The notes under the pieces: generated by a model
What the model saw: the letters and a program-made list of their open reading frames with translations, nothing else
What the model was told of the DNA's origin: nothing
Databases searched by the model: none
Shown here: piece after piece, positions 8,958 through 18,932 of the stretch
Position numbering within the stretch: position 1 is the first letter of the stretch
How the letters are laid out: each line of letters starts with the position of its first letter
Translations under genes and position numbers: made by a program
Assembly (NCBI RefSeq): GCF_900100365.1
Contig: NZ_FNKU01000001.1
Coordinates: 4,663,501-4,727,500, forward strand
Reading direction: 5' to 3'
DNA length: 64,000 nt
DNA from: Pseudomonas cannabina
Lineage (GTDB): Bacteria; Pseudomonadota; Gammaproteobacteria; Pseudomonadales; Pseudomonadaceae

Positions 8958-9182
8958 ATGGCTGATGAAAAACACTACCGTATCGATTACCTGCTGCATG
9001 GCAGTTACAAGACGTTCTATATAAGGGCTGTTGCCATGGACAACCGGGAGGCCTGGCATTGGGCTTCGGTTGATGCAGGTTTTGGTGCTATTCCCAAATA
9101 CCGTTCAGACCCAGTGCCCAAACTGAGCAAACCTCAGGCTGAAAAACTCGGCTTGTCGAATGTGGAGTGGGCAAGGGCCTGA
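8958..9182 (+). CDS. Small conserved protein, DUF6555-like
   Basis: I choose the ATG at 8958 (MADEKHYRIDYLLHG) because AGGAG lies eight bases upstream; the longer frame lacks this. The 74-residue product begins with a beta-rich section (YRIDYLLHGSYKTFYIRAVAM), then DNREAWHWASVDAGFG and a conserved-looking end, KPQAEKLGLSNVEWA. I recall similar short pseudomonad proteins annotated DUF6555, with no known function. An inverted repeat follows the gene. Confidence 0.65.
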   Translation: MADEKHYRIDYLLHGSYKTFYIRAVAMDNREAWHWASVDAGFGAIPKYRSDPVPKLSKPQAEKLGLSNVEWARA

Positions 9183-9603
9183 AAGACCTGTCATCCCTTA
9201 AAGCAGAATGACGCCAGCCGTCGTGCAGCCAGGTTGTCGCACGACGGTGACGGTACTGACTCGTAGTTACGCCAGCCAGATTCTCGGTTTCTTGCGCTGC
9301 CCCGGTTACCACGCCCTCGTTTGAGTCATCACTTCCTGCCTGAAATTCTGTGCTTGCTGAACCCCCTTCGCAACTGCATACCCTTCTCGTCCTCAAGTTC
9401 TGCGCGCCCTTGCCGATAGGTCGGTATCAGATGATGGCCCTCATTGAACTTCTCAATGACGCTTTGCATCTGAAATGATGCCAAAGTGCTTTCACTCGAA
9501 TGAATGATCTGTTCGGGATCGCAAAAATGACCTGCACCTGCCGTGATGCAAAGAAAGGAGTTTTTTCAGCCGGATCAGGCAACCTACTTAAAACGAGAAA
9601 AAC
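9183..9603. other. Intergenic region with hairpin and a doubtful 46-codon ORF
   Basis: Arms CCGTCGTGC (9218-9226) and GCACGACGG (9239-9247) form a hairpin that may end the 8958 transcript. On the minus strand, 9329-9469 encodes 46 residues from an ATG, including HHLIPTYRQGRAELEDEKG, which looks protein-like. It lacks a Shine-Dalgarno and I recognise no family. It may be the tail of a decayed gene. Confidence 0.4.
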
Positions 9604-11634
9604 ATGAACATTCTTTCGCCTGGTATCAGCCTGACCAACCGGCTGCGTTTCCCTGCCAAATTTGCTGTTTTAGCCATCATTATCGTTATCCCGCTGGTCG
9701 TGCTCGGGCTGAGCGTCTTCAACAGCCTGAATTCGAGCATCGACACTGTCGAGCAAGAGCGCGTCGGCCGTGAATATCTGCAGGTCGTTACCCCGATTCT
9801 GAAACTGTCCATGCTGCAGCGCGCGCATACCAACCGGTTGCTCTCCGGAGACGCCTCTGCCGCTCAGGACCTGACCAACAACCGTGCCCAACTCGAAACA
9901 GCCCTGAATAACCTGGTTGATATGGATGCCCGTGAGGGACGCCTGCTGGAAACGGAGAATCGTGTTCAGCAGCTCCGTGAGGGCGCCAGATCATTGATGG
10001 AAAGCGTCAAGCCAGGTCGTGCGCAAGACGAGCTGTTTGCACAGTGGAGCGAGCAACTGGCCCAGACACTCAACTTTATTTATTACGTCTCGGCCACCTC
10101 GGGCATGGTCCTGGACGAAGATTACGCTTCGTTGTTCCTGATCGATTTGAGCACCATTCGCATGCCCAGAGAAATCAATGTGGCCGGTCAGATTCGCGGT
10201 ATCACGGCGGGTTTGAGCACCGGTCAGGGGCTGAGCGTACCGATGCGCGGTTCGCTTGAAAGCCTGTTGAAAATCGAGCTGCAATTTCGTGCCGAGCTGG
10301 AACAAAGCGTTCGACTGCTCAAGCGCCGCTCACCAGAGCTCGCCACTCGCATTGGCGAGCCTATTGCGGCTGCGACCTCGACGATGGACAGCTTTCGCAA
10401 CGACCTGCATGCCTATGTTAAAGGCACGGAGTTCTCGGTCCAGCAGGGTCAGGCGCTCGGTGCCCGCGGTAATGTCGTAGTAGCGGGCCTTTACAAAGCC
10501 CAGGACGAAATTCAGGCCGCGCTTCAGGGTGAATTGGATACGCGCTACGACGCACTTCTGCGACAACGCGAAGTCGTCATCGCCATGTGCGTGGTTATGG
10601 GACTTCTACTGCTCTATGCCTTTTGCAGCATCTATCGTGCCTTGCGCGTCGCCATCGACAGTCTGCTGGGTGTTACACGTCGCCTGGCCGAGGGTGATCT
10701 GAGTGCGCGAGTGCAGGTAGTCAGCAGGGACGAAGTGGCCGATATCGGCAACGGTCTGAACCTGATGGCAGAGGCGTTTTCCAGCTCCATTTCGCATATG
10801 GATCGCACCTCGTACGAGCTGTCTGACGTGGCCGCGCGACTGGGCACTTCCATCGGTCTTGCCAAGCAATCGATGAACGCACAACAGGCTGAAACCGAGC
10901 AGGTCGCCACCGCCATCAACGAAATGACCGCGAGCGTTGCCGACGTGGCGCAGAACACCGAAGGCGCAGCGTTGGCCGCTGATGAGGCCAACACGGCTTC
11001 GCGCAACGGTTTGCGCATCATGCATCAGGCGCACACGACGATTCAGGCGCTGGCAGATGAAGTTGAAGTCAGCGCTCAGAAGGTGCAGGCGCTCGCTTTG
11101 CACAGCCAGTCGATTGGCGGCGTTATCCAGGTGATCAGCACCATTGCCGATCAGACTAATCTGCTGGCGCTCAATGCGGCCATCGAGGCGGCGCGTGCTG
11201 GCGAACAGGGTCGCGGTTTTGCGGTCGTGGCCGACGAGGTCCGCACGCTGGCATCGCGTACTCAGGCGTCGACTGAAGAGATCCGCAGCATCATCCAGCA
11301 GCTGCAAAGCGCGACCGATGCCGCCGTGCAGCAGATGCAGGCCGGGCAGCACAAAGCTCAAGCATGCATCAGCGCGGCCAGCGAAGCGTCGGGCAGCTTG
11401 TCGAGTATCAGTGAGGGCGTCGAGCGTATTGTCGAAATGAACACCCAGATTGCCAGTGCTGCCGTACAGCAGCATGCCGTTTCCGAAGACATCAACCGTA
11501 ACGTCATGGAGATCCGCAACAGCTCCGGGACTTTGATGCTCGGTATCGATAACAACGCTGTAACGGCCGACGAACTGGCCCGGGTTGCAAACGATATGCG
11601 CAATGTCGTTGCACGATTCAAGCTGGTTGGTTAG
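9604..11634 (+). CDS. Methyl-accepting chemotaxis protein with large helical sensor domain
   Basis: This is a 676-residue transmembrane chemoreceptor. TM1 spans about 19-40 and TM2 about 322-344. Between them is a roughly 280-residue periplasmic all-helical region, the size of helical-bimodular or nitrate-sensing domains. A HAMP domain (about 345-397) and the MA signalling domain follow, with the conserved hairpin tip [20 protein letters not shown] at about 513-532. The tip contacts CheA/CheW in the polar array. The ligand is unknown. It ends with a strong terminator, and a second receptor gene follows in the same orientation. Confidence 0.92.
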   Translation: MNILSPGISLTNRLRFPAKFAVLAIIIVIPLVVLGLSVFNSLNSSIDTVEQERVGREYLQVVTPILKLSMLQRAHTNRLLSGDASAAQDLTNNRAQLETALNNLVDMDAREGRLLETENRVQQLREGARSLMESVKPGRAQDELFAQWSEQLAQTLNFIYYVSATSGMVLDEDYASLFLIDLSTIRMPREINVAGQIRGITAGLSTGQGLSVPMRGSLESLLKIELQFRAELEQSVRLLKRRSPELATRIGEPIAAATSTMDSFRNDLHAYVKGTEFSVQQGQALGARGNVVVAGLYKAQDEIQAALQGELDTRYDALLRQREVVIAMCVVMGLLLLYAFCSIYRALRVAIDSLLGVTRRLAEGDLSARVQVVSRDEVADIGNGLNLMAEAFSSSISHMDRTSYELSDVAARLGTSIGLAKQSMNAQQAETEQVATAINEMTASVADVAQNTEGAALAADEANTASRNGLRIMHQAHTTIQALADEVEVSAQKVQALALHSQSIGGVIQVISTIADQTNLLALNAAIEAARAGEQGRGFAVVADEVRTLASRTQASTEEIRSIIQQLQSATDAAVQQMQAGQHKAQACISAASEASGSLSSISEGVERIVEMNTQIASAAVQQHAVSEDINRNVMEIRNSSGTLMLGIDNNAVTADELARVANDMRNVVARFKLVG

Positions 11635-11641
11635 CCGGACC

Positions 11642-11665
11642 GGGGGCCTGCAGCCCCCTTTTTTT
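11642..11665 (+). terminator. Rho-independent terminator after first chemoreceptor gene
   Basis: A GC-rich stem GGGGGC/GCCCCC with a CTGCA loop is followed by seven T residues, eight bases past the stop codon. Confidence 0.92.
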
Positions 11666-11814
11666 GTTGAAAAATCAGTGTTCAAGTGCTGTCTGTTTTT
11701 TTTATCAAGTTTTGCACTTCTGCGGCCGATAGCTCTGGCGCGCGGTTTTGCTGTTCATAAAAACAAGTCCTCAGCTCGGTCGGTGCGCATAAAAAAGCAT
11801 AATTTGGAGAAGTT

Positions 11815-13740
11815 ATGAACAGCAGTTTTGCGAATATCAGCGTCAACAAGAAGTTGGCACTGGGCTTTGGGACCGTTCTTTTTTTCACGGCAATTCTTGC
11901 GCTCGTCGGCTGGACCAGCCTCGACAAGCTCATCAACCGTATCGATAGAATCAGTGACATCGCTCAACTCAGCAGCAACCTGACCAATCTGCGCGTTGCG
12001 CGTCTGCAATACATGCTCACCGACGGTGACGAGACCGCTGCGCAGAACATGCAAAGCAAGCTGGATGCTTTCAAGGCGCAACAGGAGTCACTGCGCGGCC
12101 GCTTCACCAATCCTCTGAATCTGAAGCCGATGGGTGAGCTGGCGCAGGTCACTCGTGATTACGAAACCTCGCTCAACAGCATGCGGGCGGTTTACCGGGA
12201 TGCCGTAAAAGTACGCACCGATATCACTTCAAACGCAGCTACTGCGACTCAGGTGGTGGAAGCGCTGAACGAGACGGTCACGCGCATGGACCCCTCGGAC
12301 CCGACACGTTTTGATCTGTCACAGCGGGTCAATGCGGCCAGGCAGGATGTCTTGCTGGCAGGGAATGAAGTTCGCGGTTATACCGCCAAGCCGGACGAGA
12401 AAAGCGAGAGGGCCGCTTTCCAGCAACTGGATGCCGCCATCAGTCGTCTGGGCACGCTCAAAGCCGCGTTCGGTGCCAGCAATGGCGCGCAGGTTGCGCA
12501 ATTTGAAACTGCACTTCGCAACTACCGCACGGCTCTGGATGCCTTCAAGGCGACCGCTCAGACCGCAGGCGATGTGCGCAAGGACCTGACGACTCAGGGC
12601 GCCACCATCGTCAAGCTGGGAGAGCAGTTGTATGGGCTGCAGATGCAACTGGCCCAGGCTGACACTGCCAAGGCGCGTAATCTGCAGATCGGCTGCGTGG
12701 TGCTGGTCATGCTGCTCGGCATTCTGGCGGCGGTTGTCATCACTCGGCAGATCACTCGCCCGATACGCGATACGCTGGCGATCGTCGAGCGCATCGCTTC
12801 CGGCGATCTGACTCATACGGCGGCCATCACCCGACGTGATGAACTGGGCGTATTGCAACAGGGCATTCAGCGCATGGGCAACACATTGCGTGAGCTGATT
12901 TCCGGTATTCGTGACGGCGTCACACAGATTGCCAGTGCTGCCGAAGAGCTGTCGGCGGTGACCGAGCAGACCAGCGCCGGCGTCAACAGCCAGAAGGTCG
13001 AAACCGATCAGGTTGCGACGGCGATGCATGAAATGTCGGCCACTGTTCTTGACGAAGTCGCCCGCAATGCCGAGCAGGCCTCCGTTGCGGCATCCGATGC
13101 CGACAAACAGGCTCGCGAAGGCGACAAAGTGGTGGGCGAGGCCATCCAGCAGATCGAACGGCTGGCCACTGAAGTGGCTCGTTCGTCCGATGCAATGAAT
13201 GTGCTGGAGCAGGAAAGCGACAAGATCGGCAAGGTCATGGACGTGATCAAAGCGGTGGCCGAGCAGACTAATCTGCTGGCGCTCAACGCCGCTATCGAAG
13301 CGGCGCGTGCCGGTGAGGCGGGGCGGGGTTTTGCGGTGGTTGCCGATGAAGTGCGCGGCCTGGCCCAGCGCACCCAGCAGTCCACCGAGGAAATCGAAGG
13401 GCTGGTTGCTGCGCTGCAGAACGGTACGCGTCAGGTATCAGGCATCATGCTGGGCAGCCGGGCACTGACCGACAGCAGTGTCGAGCTGACCCGCAAGGCG
13501 GGCACGTCGCTGGAAAACATCACCCGGACGGTGTCGAACATTCAGGCCATGAACCAGCAGATCGCAGCGGCCGCCGAGCAACAAAGCTCGGTTGCCGATG
13601 AAATCAGCCGCAGCATCGTCAATGTCCGCGACGTGTCCGAACAGACCGCCGAAGCCAGTGAAGAAACCGCCGCCTCCAGCGTCGAACTGGCCCGCCTGGG
13701 TGGACAGTTGCAAATGATGGTCAGCCACTTCCGGGTGTAA
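11815..13740 (+). CDS. Methyl-accepting chemotaxis protein (HBM-like sensor domain)
   Basis: The 641-residue receptor has TM1 near 13-33, a roughly 250-residue helical periplasmic domain, TM2 near 287-309, HAMP, and a full MA domain with tip [20 protein letters not shown] near 481-500. The sensor size and pattern resemble McpS-type helical bimodular domains that sense organic acids; the ligand is inferred only. Compared with the upstream paralog there is one extra residue in the descending helix ([10 protein letters not shown] against ASVADVAQN, near residue 412), which shifts coiled-coil heptad register. GGAG precedes the ATG. Confidence 0.92.
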   Translation: MNSSFANISVNKKLALGFGTVLFFTAILALVGWTSLDKLINRIDRISDIAQLSSNLTNLRVARLQYMLTDGDETAAQNMQSKLDAFKAQQESLRGRFTNPLNLKPMGELAQVTRDYETSLNSMRAVYRDAVKVRTDITSNAATATQVVEALNETVTRMDPSDPTRFDLSQRVNAARQDVLLAGNEVRGYTAKPDEKSERAAFQQLDAAISRLGTLKAAFGASNGAQVAQFETALRNYRTALDAFKATAQTAGDVRKDLTTQGATIVKLGEQLYGLQMQLAQADTAKARNLQIGCVVLVMLLGILAAVVITRQITRPIRDTLAIVERIASGDLTHTAAITRRDELGVLQQGIQRMGNTLRELISGIRDGVTQIASAAEELSAVTEQTSAGVNSQKVETDQVATAMHEMSATVLDEVARNAEQASVAASDADKQAREGDKVVGEAIQQIERLATEVARSSDAMNVLEQESDKIGKVMDVIKAVAEQTNLLALNAAIEAARAGEAGRGFAVVADEVRGLAQRTQQSTEEIEGLVAALQNGTRQVSGIMLGSRALTDSSVELTRKAGTSLENITRTVSNIQAMNQQIAAAAEQQSSVADEISRSIVNVRDVSEQTAEASEETAASSVELARLGGQLQMMVSHFRV

Positions 13741-14056
13741 TGGCAAAGCCCAGCTGGCCAGCATGGGATGAGAGTTACAAGACTCGTCCCATGCTCCGGC
13801 CTGATGCTGCTGTTTTAGCCTCACGTTATATAACCGTGTCCGCACTGAGTTATTCATATCCCTATACCTTCGTATAAATAACCCATACTGACCGATAAAC
13901 ATGACCTACTTTTGCAGGTTTTAACTGTTGTTCAAAACTCGATAAGCTTTACCTCACTATCCGGCAGCCTTCATGCCCTTTGATCAGTAAACGCTGACCG
14001 CCTGTTTGTTTATCAAACGGATGGCCTGCGCCTGTGCTGCCGACGCGAGGTGAGCA
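13741..14056. other. Intergenic region: hairpin and candidate operator
   Basis: A long hairpin (13760-13795, arms AGCATGGGA and TCCCATGCT) probably ends chemoreceptor transcription, although no T tract follows. Further on, the palindrome GTTATATAAC (13825-13834), framed by CACG and CGTG, could be an operator for the downstream ABC/two-component operon. The rest is AT-rich promoter-like DNA with no coding signal. Confidence 0.45.
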
Positions 14057-15811
14057 ATGCATTCGATGACTGAATTTGGTAAAAGCCTGCGCACGCCCCG
14101 TTTTGTCAGGGCTGGCGCGCGCAACGCTTATGTAGCCGACGGTATATGTGTCGTCATATTGGCCGTCTTCATTGCACTGTTGTGGTATGGCGTGGGCCAG
14201 ATGTTACAGTCCCTCGCAGTGCTCGACTCAAGCCCGGTTACACTCGATCCGGCGCGGCTTCCGGAATACGCCCTGCGTACCACATTGCGCATGTTTATCG
14301 CGCTGGCGGCTTCGCTGATATTCACCTTCATCGTCGCCACCCTGGCCGCTAAAAGTCGCAAGGCGGAACAGGTCATTATTCCTGCACTGGATATTCTTCA
14401 ATCTGTCCCGGTGCTGGGTTTTCTGACCTTTACCGTCACGTTCTTCATGGGGCTGTTTCCCGGTCGGCAACTGGGCGTCGAATGCGCGGCGATCTTTGCC
14501 ATCTTCACCAGCCAGGCCTGGAATATCGCTTTCAGTTTCTATCAGTCACTGCGCACTGTGCCGAATGACCTGAGTGAAGTCAGTCGCCAGTTCGGGCTCT
14601 CGCCCGTGCTGCGTTTCACTCGGCTGGAGCTGCCGTTCGCCATACCGGGGCTGGTGTGGAACATGATGATGTCGATGTCCGGCGGCTGGTTTTTCGTGGT
14701 CGCCTGTGAAGCGATTTCGGTCGGCGACACCACGGTCAATCTGCCCGGCATCGGCTCATGGCTGGCGCTGGCCGTCGAGCAGAAAAACCTGCCTGCGATT
14801 GGCTGGGCCGTCGGTGCGATGGCGTTAGTCATCCTGGCTTACGACCAACTGCTGTTCAGGCCGGTGGTGGCCTGGGCGGACAAATTCCGCTTCGAGCAAA
14901 CCGCCTCGTCGAAGCGTCCGCGTTCGTGGGTGTACAGCGTACTGGGCCGCTCGCGACTGGCTCCCTTGCTTGGCGCACTGCTGGCCGCACCGTGGAAAGG
15001 CCTGATGCTGATCGACTGGCGGGTGGTGTCGCGGTTCTGGAAAGTCAAACCGACGCCACGGGTCGCCCGATTGATCGACTACCTGTGGTTGGGGATGGTC
15101 ATGGCGGCATGCCTGACCGCCAGTCTTTACCTGTTCCGTTTCATCGAAGCGTCACTTGGCTTGAGCGACATGATCACTGCCTTCGGTCTGGGCCTGGCGA
15201 CCATGCTGCGGGTGATTGTGCTGATCATGGTTGCCAGCCTGATCTGGGTGCCCGTCGGGGTCTGGATCGGCCTGCGCCCGGTGTGGGCCGAGCGCCTGCA
15301 ACCGATTGCGCAATTCATGGCGGCGTTTCCGGCCAATGTGCTGTTTCCCTTCGCCGTGATCGCCATCGTCGGGCTGCACCTGAACCCGGACATCTGGCTG
15401 TCGCCGCTGATGGAGCTGGGCACGCAGTGGTACATCCTGTTCAACGTGATCGCCGGGGCCAGCGCCTTGCCGACCGACCTGCGCGAAGCGGCCAGCATGT
15501 TCAACATGCGCGGCTGGCAGTGGTGGCGCCGCGTGGCATTGCCGGGGGTGTTTCCCTATTACGTGACCGGCGCACTGACCGCGTCCGGCGGCTCGTGGAA
15601 CGCCAGCATCGTCGCCGAGGCGGTGTCCTGGGGTGATCAGCATTTGCAGGCGGCGGGGCTGGGTTCGTACATCGCCAGTGCGACCCAGGCGGGAGACTTT
15701 CCGCGTGTGGCGCTGGGTATCGCCGTCATGTCGGTCTTCGTGATCGCTTTCAACCGGTTGTTGTGGCGCCCGCTGTACGGGTTTGCCGAGCGACGTCTGA
15801 GTCTTGTGTGA
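14057..15811 (+). CDS. ABC transporter permease, two fused permease domains (NitT/TauT-like)
   Basis: This 584-residue inner-membrane protein contains two tandem BPD_transp_1 units of about 250 residues. Each has the coupling-helix (EAA) region: LSEVSRQFGLSPVLRFTRLELP in the first half and LREAASMFNMRGWQWWRRVALP in the second. A single gene therefore supplies the whole membrane part of the importer. The architecture resembles nitrate/sulfonate/taurine-type permeases. GAGGTGAG precedes the ATG. The ATPase gene follows within 25 bases. No substrate-binding protein is encoded in the operon, so the substrate is open. Confidence 0.88.
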   Translation: MHSMTEFGKSLRTPRFVRAGARNAYVADGICVVILAVFIALLWYGVGQMLQSLAVLDSSPVTLDPARLPEYALRTTLRMFIALAASLIFTFIVATLAAKSRKAEQVIIPALDILQSVPVLGFLTFTVTFFMGLFPGRQLGVECAAIFAIFTSQAWNIAFSFYQSLRTVPNDLSEVSRQFGLSPVLRFTRLELPFAIPGLVWNMMMSMSGGWFFVVACEAISVGDTTVNLPGIGSWLALAVEQKNLPAIGWAVGAMALVILAYDQLLFRPVVAWADKFRFEQTASSKRPRSWVYSVLGRSRLAPLLGALLAAPWKGLMLIDWRVVSRFWKVKPTPRVARLIDYLWLGMVMAACLTASLYLFRFIEASLGLSDMITAFGLGLATMLRVIVLIMVASLIWVPVGVWIGLRPVWAERLQPIAQFMAAFPANVLFPFAVIAIVGLHLNPDIWLSPLMELGTQWYILFNVIAGASALPTDLREAASMFNMRGWQWWRRVALPGVFPYYVTGALTASGGSWNASIVAEAVSWGDQHLQAAGLGSYIASATQAGDFPRVALGIAVMSVFVIAFNRLLWRPLYGFAERRLSLV

Positions 15812-15835
15812 TTTTTGAGTAGGGAGGGCACCATC

Positions 15836-17137
15836 ATGATGGCTGTCGAAACGCGTTGCCTGGTAGATGTTCAGAAAGTTCGACATGTGTACGGCAAAGC
15901 CAGCAAAGAGCGCCTGGTGCTGGATGACGTGACCCTGCAACTCAACGAGAACGAAATCGTCGGCCTGCTGGGGCGCTCCGGCTCGGGCAAGTCGACCCTG
16001 TTGCGCTCCATCGCGGGGCTGGTGGTGCCGACTGAAGGCCAGGTGAAGTTTCCTCGCGTTGCGCAAGGGCAGGCGATGTCGGTGGGCATGGTGTTCCAGA
16101 GCTTCGCTCTGTTTCCCTGGCTGACCGTGCTGGAAAACGTCGAAGTCGGCCTCGAAGCGCAGCGCGTGCCGGCGGCCGTGCGTCGCAAGCGTGCACTGGC
16201 AGCGATCGATCTGATCGGGCTGGACGGTTTCGAGAGCGCCTACCCCAAGGAGCTTTCCGGAGGTATGCGCCAGCGCGTCGGCATGGCGCGTGCGCTGGTC
16301 ATCGATCCGGATGTGCTGCTGATGGATGAGCCGTTTTCCGCGCTCGACGTATTGACCGCCGAAACCCTGCGCACCGACCTGCTGGACATGTGGAGCGAGG
16401 GGCGCATGCCTATCAAGTCGATCCTGATGGTGACGCACAACATCGCTGAAGCGGTGCTGATGTGTGATCGTATCCTGCTGTTCTCCTCCAATCCGGGGCG
16501 AGTGATCAGCGAGATCAAGGTCGATCTGCCTCAGCCGCGCAACCGTCAGGACCCGATTTTCCGGGCACTGGTCGAAGAAATCTACGTGCTGATGACTCAG
16601 GACAACGACGCCGGCGAAATCCGTCAGGGGGTGTTTCCCGGCACCGGGCTGCGCATGGTGTTGCCACAGGTTTCCACCAACGCCCTGGCCGGGCTGATCG
16701 AGGCAATTCACGCGCCGCCGCATAACCTGAAAGCCGACCTGCCGGAGCTGGCCGCTGCGCTGCACTACAACGCCGACGAACTGTTCCCGATTGCCGAGGT
16801 GCTGCAACTGCTGCGTTTCGCTGAATTGAAGGGCGGCGACCTGCGCTTGCTGCCGGCGGCGGAGCGTTATGCTCTGGCCGATGTGGATGAGCGTAAACAA
16901 CTGTTCGCCCAGCATCTGCTGAGCTTCGTGCCGCTGGTGGCGCATATCCGCCGGGTGCTGGATGATCGTCCCACACACACAGCACCGGCGCGGCGCTTTC
17001 GGGATCAACTGGAAGACTTCATGTCCGAGAGCGATGCCATGCAGACCCTCAACGCCGTGACTCAATGGGGTCGCTACGCCGAGTTGTTTGCCTATGATGA
17101 ACTGGCCGATCAGTTCAGCCTGGACAATCCTTCCTGA
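15836..17137 (+). CDS. ABC transporter ATP-binding protein with C-terminal AAA-associated domain
   Basis: I start at the ATG at 15836, preceded by AGGGAGGG, rather than at an upstream TTG; this gives 433 residues. Walker A is at about 46-54 (GRSGSGKST), Q-loop at Q88, signature LSGGMRQ at 140-146, Walker B LLMDEP at 161-166 and H-loop H201. After about residue 265 a further 170 residues follow, matching the C-terminal AAA-associated domain found on some NitT-family ATPases and ending in QTLNAVTQWGRYAELFAYD. That extension is thought to be regulatory; its ligand is unknown. It drives the fused permease upstream. Confidence 0.88.
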   Translation: MMAVETRCLVDVQKVRHVYGKASKERLVLDDVTLQLNENEIVGLLGRSGSGKSTLLRSIAGLVVPTEGQVKFPRVAQGQAMSVGMVFQSFALFPWLTVLENVEVGLEAQRVPAAVRRKRALAAIDLIGLDGFESAYPKELSGGMRQRVGMARALVIDPDVLLMDEPFSALDVLTAETLRTDLLDMWSEGRMPIKSILMVTHNIAEAVLMCDRILLFSSNPGRVISEIKVDLPQPRNRQDPIFRALVEEIYVLMTQDNDAGEIRQGVFPGTGLRMVLPQVSTNALAGLIEAIHAPPHNLKADLPELAAALHYNADELFPIAEVLQLLRFAELKGGDLRLLPAAERYALADVDERKQLFAQHLLSFVPLVAHIRRVLDDRPTHTAPARRFRDQLEDFMSESDAMQTLNAVTQWGRYAELFAYDELADQFSLDNPS

Positions 17138-17179
17138 GGTTTGTACGACATACTCAACAGGCCTTTTGAAACGAGCGGG

Positions 17180-18256
17180 ATGATGCGCATGCGTGAACCT
17201 GAATCTGGTGGCAAAGCCTTGCTGGCAGTGCGGTTGATCGCCTTGCTGGCGCTGGCGCTGGCTATTGCGGTTGCCGACACCTTGACTGATCTGGAAATCG
17301 CTGTGGGCGTGTTTCAGATCGCCGTGGTGCTGCTGGCTGTCAGGTTTCTGCCGGTCGGCGGGGTGATTGCCGTCGCGCTGCTGTGCATGGCGCTGACCGT
17401 GATCAGTTACGAGATGACGACGTCCCGAGGCAGTGAAGCGTCGGGGCTGGTCAACTGCATGATCAGCCTGGCGGCCATCGCCATGACCACCTGGCTGGCG
17501 TTGCGCATGGCGCTGGCCATCCGCACGGTTCATGACGCGCGCTCACAACTGGCGCACATCGCACGGGTCAATCAATTGGGTGAACTGACGGCCTCCATCG
17601 CCCATGAACTCAATCAGCCGCTGTCCGCCATCGTCATCAGCGGCAATGCCTGCCAGCGCTGGCTGGCCACCGAGCCGGTCAATCTGGACAAGGCCCGGCA
17701 AGCTGTCGAACGCATGATCGGCGACGCCAACCGGGCCGGCGATATCATTGTGCGCGTACGCGCTCTGGCGAAGCGTTCATCGACCCACAAGGAATGGATC
17801 AACGTCGCCGATACCGTCGCCGAAATCGTGGCGTTGGCGCATAGCGAGATAGAAGAGCAGGGCGTCGCGCTGACGGTCGAGGTTCCGGAAGGTCTGCCGC
17901 CGTTGCTGGCTGACCGGGTGCAGATCCAGCAAGTGCTGCTGAACCTGATGCTCAACGGTGTGGACGCGATGAAGAAGGTCGAGCCGGATCAGGCGCAATT
18001 GGAGATTCGGGTGGACTGGCGAGACGGCGGCGAGATCGGGTTCGCGGTCAGCGACAATGGCATTGGTGTGCAGCCGGAAAACACCCATCGCTTGTTCGAC
18101 GCGTTCTACACCACCAAGGAGGAGGGCATGGGCATCGGGCTGGCGATCAGCCGCTCGATCATCGAAGCCCACGGCGGGCGTATCTGGGTCACGCCCAACC
18201 CGTCAATCGGTGCTACGTTTCACTTCACTCTGCCCACCGGAAAGATGGAAACCTGA
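17180..18256 (+). CDS. Membrane sensor histidine kinase (FixL/DctB-like kinase core)
   Basis: The 358-residue kinase is counted from the ATG at 17180, preceded by GAGCGGG; a TTG at 17141 would add 13 residues. Four hydrophobic segments (about 15-33, 43-58, 60-77, 93-112) form a membrane sensor without a recognisable periplasmic domain. The HisKA H-box is IAHELNQPLSAI with H142. The ATP-binding domain shows the N-box LMLNGVDAM, then SDNGIGVQ and GMGIGLAI. HELNQPL is characteristic of the FixL/DctB/TodS-type group. Its regulator gene overlaps the stop by one base. The physical link to the ABC genes suggests it senses transport state or substrate. Confidence 0.88.
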   Translation: MMRMREPESGGKALLAVRLIALLALALAIAVADTLTDLEIAVGVFQIAVVLLAVRFLPVGGVIAVALLCMALTVISYEMTTSRGSEASGLVNCMISLAAIAMTTWLALRMALAIRTVHDARSQLAHIARVNQLGELTASIAHELNQPLSAIVISGNACQRWLATEPVNLDKARQAVERMIGDANRAGDIIVRVRALAKRSSTHKEWINVADTVAEIVALAHSEIEEQGVALTVEVPEGLPPLLADRVQIQQVLLNLMLNGVDAMKKVEPDQAQLEIRVDWRDGGEIGFAVSDNGIGVQPENTHRLFDAFYTTKEEGMGIGLAISRSIIEAHGGRIWVTPNPSIGATFHFTLPTGKMET

Positions 18257-18891
18257 TGAACACAGTCGTTACCGCCACGCAGCCTGAGGAGCCGATCGTC
18301 TACGTCATCGACGACGACCTGTCGGTGCGCTCTTCGCTGGAGGATCTGCTGGCGTCGGTCGGGTTGCGCAGCCGGTTGTTCGGCTCGACCCAGGCGTTTC
18401 TGGAAACACCGCGCCCCGACGCGCCGGGCTGTCTGATTCTCGACATCCGCATGCCGGGCATGAGCGGCCTGGATTTTCAGGAGCACATGGCCAGAGCGGG
18501 GATTTTTCTGCCGGTCATTTTCATTACCGGGCATGGCGACATTCCGATGTCGGTCCGCGCGATGAAAGCCGGTGCTGTGGAGTTTCTGACCAAACCTTTT
18601 CGCGAGCAGGACTTGCTGGACGCCATCCAGCAAGGCTTGGCGCAGGATCGCAGCCGCCGCCAGAGCGCGGCTGTCGAGGCCGAGTTGCAGCGCCGTTACA
18701 CAAGCCTCAATCAGGGTGAACAGCAGGTGATGGACCTGGTGGTCAGCGGCCTGCTGAACAAACAGATTGCGGCCCGCCTGAACGTCAGCGAAATCACCGT
18801 CAAAGTCCGCCGCGGCTCGGTCATGCGCAAGATGCAAGCCGACTCACTCGCTGATCTGGTCAAGTTTGCCGAGCGGCTCAAAGAGCTTTGA
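18256..18891 (+). CDS. FixJ/NarL-type response regulator
   Basis: This 211-residue regulator has a receiver domain with acidic pocket IDDD (19-21), phosphoacceptor D63 (LILDIRMPG), Thr near 91 and K113 (FLTKPF). A LuxR/FixJ helix-turn-helix follows at about 145-205 (SGLLNKQIAARLNVSEITVKV). It is translated with the kinase (TGATG overlap), so the two form a pair. The likely target is its own operon, including the ABC genes; candidate operator sequence lies upstream of the permease gene. No terminator is obvious before the convergent acyltransferase gene. Confidence 0.9.
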   Translation: MNTVVTATQPEEPIVYVIDDDLSVRSSLEDLLASVGLRSRLFGSTQAFLETPRPDAPGCLILDIRMPGMSGLDFQEHMARAGIFLPVIFITGHGDIPMSVRAMKAGAVEFLTKPFREQDLLDAIQQGLAQDRSRRQSAAVEAELQRRYTSLNQGEQQVMDLVVSGLLNKQIAARLNVSEITVKVRRGSVMRKMQADSLADLVKFAERLKEL

Positions 18892-18932
18892 TGGGCATGG
18901 GCGCTGACCGGGCAGAACCGTGACGCTCCACT

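Noticed and set aside
13825..13834. GTTATATAAC as a Zur box
   Set aside because: GTTA and TAAC are two bases apart, not five as in the Zur boxes at 24606 and 36567.
15152..17533. A 793-codon open frame on the minus strand opposite the ABC and kinase genes
   Set aside because: The plus-strand proteins have clear domains and motifs; this frame gives His/Gln/Arg-rich nonsense typical of antisense frames in GC-rich DNA.
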